Source of the DNA: Parachlamydia sp. | GTDB lineage: Bacteria > Chlamydiota > Chlamydiia > Chlamydiales > Parachlamydiaceae | DNA: 8,936 bases | Direction of reading: 5' to 3' | Assembly: GCA_021298935.1 (NCBI GenBank) | Contig: JAJTHR010000068.1 | Span: forward strand, 1-8,936 | Shown here: positions 5,842 through 8,936 of the stretch, piece after piece | Layout: each line of letters starts with the position of its first letter | Position numbering within the stretch: the stretch's first letter is position 1 | The notes under the pieces: model-generated | Database searches by the model: none | What the model was told of the DNA's origin: nothing | The model's input: only the letters and a program-made list of their open reading frames with translations | Made by a program: the position numbers and the translations under genes

Positions 5842-8533
5842 ACTTTTCCTTTTTTTTATTTTGGCTTTAGGCGTCCTGGATGCAGAAGAACCTATGGTAA
5901 AATTTACCAATACCGCCATGATGAATCTGGAGCCTGGAAGCCTTCTTCCAATCAGCGCTTATATTACAAGCGATCAGCCTCAATTATTGTGCCAGCTTCA
6001 ATTGCCGGAAGGCTGGGAATCTTTAAACCCAGCTGAAAGCCTTCAAGACGGCGGAGTCTATTTGAATGCAGTCCAAGTTCCTGAAAAGACAGCCCCCGGC
6101 ATTTATACCATTCGGCTCCTCGTCGGCCATTATTATTTTGACCGCCTGCAGGTGCCTGTTGGAATAAAAGATCAATTACTGCTCAAAATCAACGAAATTC
6201 CAACCGTTCTGACTAATGGAGAAAGCTTTCCCTTAAATTTGACTTACTGCAATGCCGGCAACCAGCATCTCAATATATCCTTAGAGCTAAAAGGAGAGTC
6301 GCTTACCTATCAATGCCCTTGCGAGCCCCTCTGCCTGGCTCCCGGAGAAAAACATACCCATGATTTTTTAGCCACCATTGCGGCTGCCAATGAGACAAGC
6401 GAAAGGGCATTTTTATTTATACAAATTAAAAATAACGATACAGGGGAAATCATCGAAAGGCGCACGCTCCTCTTCGATATTGTCCCGCTTGGAACGCATC
6501 CTGCCGATCCCTTCATCCGCATTCCCGCTACGTTGCGTTTCGCTGCAGAAAAAATCGGCGATGAGCAAGTGATTTTTGCCGCATTCGAGGGGGAGGGCAT
6601 GCTGGATGAAGCAAGAGAAATAGCCACGCAATTTTACGTGCAGCTTCCTTTCTATCATCTTGACATCTCTGCTCAAGAGGCTGCCAGTTTTTCATGGAAT
6701 TTCACTTCCCCTGAATGGGAAATGATGGCGGGCGACAATGGATATTCCCTAGGACCTCTGTCTGAAGAATATTGGTTTGCCAGGGGGGCGATGCTGACCC
6801 TCCTTCAAGAAAACTTTGATGCAGGACTGTTTTATGCCCAGGACATTTTTCAAGATGATTGCTTCAGGCGCGAAGGGGGCCTCCTGATCAACTGGCAGCC
6901 CTATGAACAGCTAAAAGTCGGGGGGAGCTACCTCTGTAAACAATACCTGAAACAAACGGCGCATATTGGCGAGGTTGACTTCGAATTCAGCCCCTCCCCC
7001 TCTTTAAATCTGACTGCCAATCTGGCGCGCAATTTTAAAGGAAGTCAAAGGGGCCGCTTTGGCTACCGCGTACATTTAAAAGGAAATGGCTGGAATGAAA
7101 GCACTTATGCAATTGAAAAAATCTATTTAGGTAAGAATCTTTGGGGTTCCTATGACGGGCATTTAAACCAGCTGAATGGGTATATCGACCAACCGATCAG
7201 CTGTCATTATTCTGCAAATTTCGGCTTCAATTTTTTACGTTATACATTCAACCACAAATGCTGCAACCGCTTTAGGGAAGAGCCTATCATGGAAAATAGC
7301 TTGCAGGGACAGGTCAATTATTACAATGAAAAGGGATTTACATTTGCTTTTACAAGCCAATATTTTAGGGCTCAGGATTTGAATCGGAGCTGCGAATTTA
7401 ATTTCCGGCAAGTATGGGGTGGGTTTAAAGCAGGTCTTCTCCTGCATGAGAGCTATATTAATTTTCTAACATCATTTGGACTGGAACATAATCTTAAAAA
7501 TAATAAAAAAAACTTTTTGCAGCGCTATGCGGTCAACTTCAACAATGATTTATCAAGCTACTTAAAGCTCAATCTTTTTTTTGAATTCGGCAATATCAAT
7601 TTATTTAAAGCTCATGCCTGGCGCTATGCTGTAGGAAGTCAATTAAGCTGGCAAATAAGTAGCCGCACCTTTCTCTCCCTATTCGCTCAAACGAACCGTT
7701 ACTCTCGCACACGCCATTGGAACGGACAATTTGCCTTTAACTTTTATCACCTGTTTGATAACGAACATCGGTTCGACTTCAACATTCAAAAAGTGTCCCA
7801 TCCTAGGCATCAGTGCCATCTGGATGAAATGCAGTATTTAATTTCTTACACCATCCCCCTTGATATCTTGGTTGACAGAAAAAGAAATCAGGGAGAGATC
7901 GAGGGGCGCCTTTTTAAAGCATCCACTCAAGAACCCATTTCGCGCGCTCTTGTGAAAATCAATGACCAGTCAGTTTTAACTGATAGGGAGGGGCGTTTTT
8001 CATTTAAAGGTGTACCGGCAGGTCTTCAGCAATTCAAGACTGAAAAAATCCCCGGGAATCAAACAACCCCCTACATCGAATCCTCACCCATTTCTGCTAA
8101 AGGGGGAAAAACGGTCCACATAGAGGTTCCCATTTATGAAAGCAGCCTTGTGGAGGGGCAAATCATTTATTTCAACCAAATGGAAATCAGTCAAATCGAA
8201 AATTTATCCGGTTTGGCTGAGCTGCCTTTCTGCTATGGCGGAACGAAGGAAAACACATCTTTGCAGCTTGAAAACTTGACAGATCATCATGTCCGCTATG
8301 CTCGTACAGATAGCTCAGGCTTTTTTTCTTTTCCTAAGCTTTATCCTGGACAATGGCAGTTAACAATTGATCCTAGCGCATTGCCGCAGGGATATCGCCT
8401 AAGATCCGAGGCTGAAATCATCGAACTAGAAGAAAATCAGGTGCACCGAATCCATTTGGAAATCATACCGGAAAACACCAAAGCATTTCATGTCTTGGAC
8501 TATCCTACAGAGATCAAAGAAATAAAAAATTAA
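5828..8533 (+). CDS. Exported outer-membrane protein with Ig-like, barrel and C-terminal transthyretin-like domains, usher-like
   Basis: A 901-residue protein. Residues 1-19 are a signal peptide cleaved after VLDA. Residues about 22-113 form an Ig/NEW3-like domain (LPEGWESLNP, then APGIYTIRLLV). Residues 114-222 are a second one, carrying a CPCEPLC cluster (163-169). At 227-275 a strand-rich FIRIPATLRF and FEGEGMLDE region begins, followed by GDNGYSLGPLSEEYWF then ARGAML (302-323), which loosely recalls the usher barrel pattern. From 325 to 680 alternating aromatic strands indicate a transmembrane beta-barrel. Residues 688-772 are a carboxypeptidase-regulatory/transthyretin-like domain (GEIEGRL, then LTDREGRFSFKGVPAG). 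Residues 773-882 are a second, Cna-B-like one (TDSSGFFSFPKLYPGQW). Ushers likewise carry small C-terminal beta-sandwich domains, and their partner chaperone gene sits upstream as here. The start overlaps that gene by 14 bp with no visible Shine-Dalgarno, so translation is probably coupled. Surface/outer-membrane location is likely; usher function is an inference, and a generic outer-membrane barrel with regulatory-like domains is the alternative. Confidence 0.62.
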   Translation: MSLYKLFLFFILALGVLDAEEPMVKFTNTAMMNLEPGSLLPISAYITSDQPQLLCQLQLPEGWESLNPAESLQDGGVYLNAVQVPEKTAPGIYTIRLLVGHYYFDRLQVPVGIKDQLLLKINEIPTVLTNGESFPLNLTYCNAGNQHLNISLELKGESLTYQCPCEPLCLAPGEKHTHDFLATIAAANETSERAFLFIQIKNNDTGEIIERRTLLFDIVPLGTHPADPFIRIPATLRFAAEKIGDEQVIFAAFEGEGMLDEAREIATQFYVQLPFYHLDISAQEAASFSWNFTSPEWEMMAGDNGYSLGPLSEEYWFARGAMLTLLQENFDAGLFYAQDIFQDDCFRREGGLLINWQPYEQLKVGGSYLCKQYLKQTAHIGEVDFEFSPSPSLNLTANLARNFKGSQRGRFGYRVHLKGNGWNESTYAIEKIYLGKNLWGSYDGHLNQLNGYIDQPISCHYSANFGFNFLRYTFNHKCCNRFREEPIMENSLQGQVNYYNEKGFTFAFTSQYFRAQDLNRSCEFNFRQVWGGFKAGLLLHESYINFLTSFGLEHNLKNNKKNFLQRYAVNFNNDLSSYLKLNLFFEFGNINLFKAHAWRYAVGSQLSWQISSRTFLSLFAQTNRYSRTRHWNGQFAFNFYHLFDNEHRFDFNIQKVSHPRHQCHLDEMQYLISYTIPLDILVDRKRNQGEIEGRLFKASTQEPISRALVKINDQSVLTDREGRFSFKGVPAGLQQFKTEKIPGNQTTPYIESSPISAKGGKTVHIEVPIYESSLVEGQIIYFNQMEISQIENLSGLAELPFCYGGTKENTSLQLENLTDHHVRYARTDSSGFFSFPKLYPGQWQLTIDPSALPQGYRLRSEAEIIELEENQVHRIHLEIIPENTKAFHVLDYPTEIKEIKN

Positions 8534-8566
8534 ATTTTCCAGCTATCATCTTTAAAATAAATCCTA

Positions 8567-8595
8567 TTGATTAAGTAAATTGATTCGTTTATATC
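8567..8595 (+). promoter_or_regulatory. Candidate promoter for the secreted repeat-protein gene
   Basis: TTGATT (8567-8572, four of six to TTGACA), a 17-base spacer, and TATATC (8590-8595, four of six to TATAAT). The spacing is ideal and the gap otherwise empty, but the region is AT-rich, so such matches arise easily by chance. Confidence 0.35.
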
Positions 8596-8662
8596 CTAAC
8601 TTTTCGGCAACGTTATAAAAAGTCATCATCATTGTCTAGCGCATAACGGCTTACACACAATT

Positions 8663-8670
8663 GGAAAGGA
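8663..8670 (+). promoter_or_regulatory. Strong Shine-Dalgarno that points to ATG 8679
   Basis: GGAAAGGA ends eight bases before ATG at 8679-8681, which is good spacing. The signal-peptide frame starts only at ATG 8693, 22 bases beyond this site, which is too far for normal use. The ribosome should therefore start at 8679, in the wrong frame as the sequence reads. Confidence 0.75.
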
Positions 8671-8678
8671 ACTTAAAA

Positions 8679-8708
8679 ATGAGTTTTTTTTTATGCATGC
8701 TTTTATAG
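8679..8708 (+). CDS. Possible nine-codon leader peptide, or the true start in a slipped frame
   Basis: From the well-placed ATG 8679 the frame reads MSFFLCMLL and stops at TAG 8706-8708. It overlaps ATG 8693 of the secreted-protein frame. Codons 2-5 contain a T9 tract. One extra T would fuse this start to the downstream signal peptide as MSFFF followed by MHAFIAC. It could be a translated leader allowing re-initiation at 8693, an off-phase variant of the main gene, or a one-base sequencing error. The sequence alone cannot decide. Confidence 0.35.
   Translation: MSFFLCMLL
8684..8692 (+). repeat. T9 homopolymer at the start of the secreted-protein gene
   Basis: Nine T in a row lie three bases after ATG 8679 and directly before ATG 8693. 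They separate the Shine-Dalgarno-linked start (frame of 8679) from the signal-peptide frame (frame of 8693), which differs by one base. Tract lengths of 7 or 10 T would join the frames. Confidence 0.9.
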
Positions 8709-8936
8709 CCTGCGTTAGCTTATTTTTTTTGAATAGCCTTTTACAGGCCAGCAACCAAGTTAGTCGAATAGATGGCAACAATGAGATTGTGGCAATCTGG
8801 CATCAGCCTGATGAAATAACCAGCCACTTGCAAATCAATGGATCTTATGGAAAAACAAATCCTTCTACGACCGCTCTCACTGAACCTTTATTAGTCCATG
8901 CATATAATCCTATACTTGCGACCTCCAAAATACCGC
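8693..8936 (+). CDS. Secreted protein, probable beta-propeller-type repeat protein, cut by the right edge
   Basis: The first 81 codons are visible and the frame is open to the edge. Residues 1-19 form a signal peptide (hydrophobic core FIACVSLFFLNSLL, cleavage after LQA). The n-region lacks a positive charge, which would fit an incomplete N-terminus. After it, DGNNEIVAIWHQ, then HLQINGSYG, then PSTTALTE and YNPILATS follow the order of the repeats in which a GN-x-VAVW strand, an IQ strand and an NP-x-VA strand recur, seen in large secreted bacterial proteins with propeller folds. This is recognised by pattern only and just one repeat is visible. It follows the chaperone-like and usher-like pair in the same direction, so it could be a surface or secreted partner. 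The start is ambiguous: ATG 8693 has no Shine-Dalgarno at normal distance (see the T9 tract), and the frame is open upstream to 8600 without another usual start codon. Confidence 0.6.
   Translation, partial: MHAFIACVSLFFLNSLLQASNQVSRIDGNNEIVAIWHQPDEITSHLQINGSYGKTNPSTTALTEPLLVHAYNPILATSKIP

Larger units (their letters stand above)
8534..8678 (+). other. Intergenic spacer upstream of the secreted repeat-protein gene
   Basis: These 145 AT-rich bases hold no gene. No hairpin terminator for the usher-like gene was found, so transcription may continue into the next gene. A candidate promoter (8567-8595) and a strong Shine-Dalgarno (8663-8670) are annotated separately. Confidence 0.5.

Noticed and set aside
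6310..6676. Two minus-strand open frames (105 and 87 codons) inside the usher-like gene
   Set aside because: They overlap each other in different frames and lie antisense to a clear coding region; the products are Ser/Arg-rich without recognisable motifs.
1..8936. Mobile elements, CRISPR arrays, tRNA or rRNA genes
   Set aside because: No transposase or integrase motif, no regularly spaced repeats, and no tRNA-like or rRNA-like segment were found on reading both strands; composition appears even across the genes.

Overview
This 8.9 kb window most likely comes from a Gram-negative intracellular bacterium of the Chlamydiae, probably an environmental (amoeba-associated) chlamydia. That placement is an inference from general protein character: a cysteine-rich outer-membrane barrel, a very large soluble protein with a papain-like cysteine motif, and a beta-propeller-type secreted protein. 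No rRNA, tRNA or housekeeping marker is present to confirm it. Base composition is moderate (roughly low-to-mid 40s % GC by eye) and does not shift visibly between genes. No insertion sequence, phage gene, integrase, tRNA or CRISPR array was seen.

Left part, minus strand (about 320-4990). A 502-residue exported, cysteine-rich beta-barrel protein ending in Phe is encoded at 351-1859. Its stop codon abuts a strong hairpin terminator that can work in both directions. It has a convincing promoter at 1966-1994 and a good ribosome binding site that places the start at an internal ATG rather than at a TTG four codons upstream. Upstream on the same strand is a 989-residue soluble protein (2010-4979) with a long central coiled coil, a papain-like N-V-G-S-C-F motif at Cys192 and conserved-looking His/Asp/Asn motifs near its C-terminus. 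It may be a cysteine peptidase or effector-like protein. The first 83 bases hold an open frame that may be the last 26 codons of a plus-strand gene entering from the left.

Right part, plus strand (5056 to the edge). Two overlapping genes (14 bp overlap) encode a 261-residue exported two-domain beta-sandwich protein that resembles a pilus-type periplasmic chaperone, and a 901-residue exported protein with the order Ig-like, Ig-like, beta-barrel, then two transthyretin/Cna-B-like domains. That order recalls an outer-membrane usher. After 145 bp, possibly with its own promoter, a third gene begins. It encodes a secreted protein that looks like the start of a beta-propeller repeat protein, and it runs off the right edge.

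The most interesting points are three. First, the chaperone-like and usher-like pair next to a secreted protein could be a divergent surface-assembly system. Second, a T9 tract directly after the well-placed start of the third gene puts the Shine-Dalgarno-linked ATG out of frame with the signal-peptide reading frame by one base, which suggests phase variation, slippage or a leader peptide. Third, the large papain-motif protein has no function I recognise.
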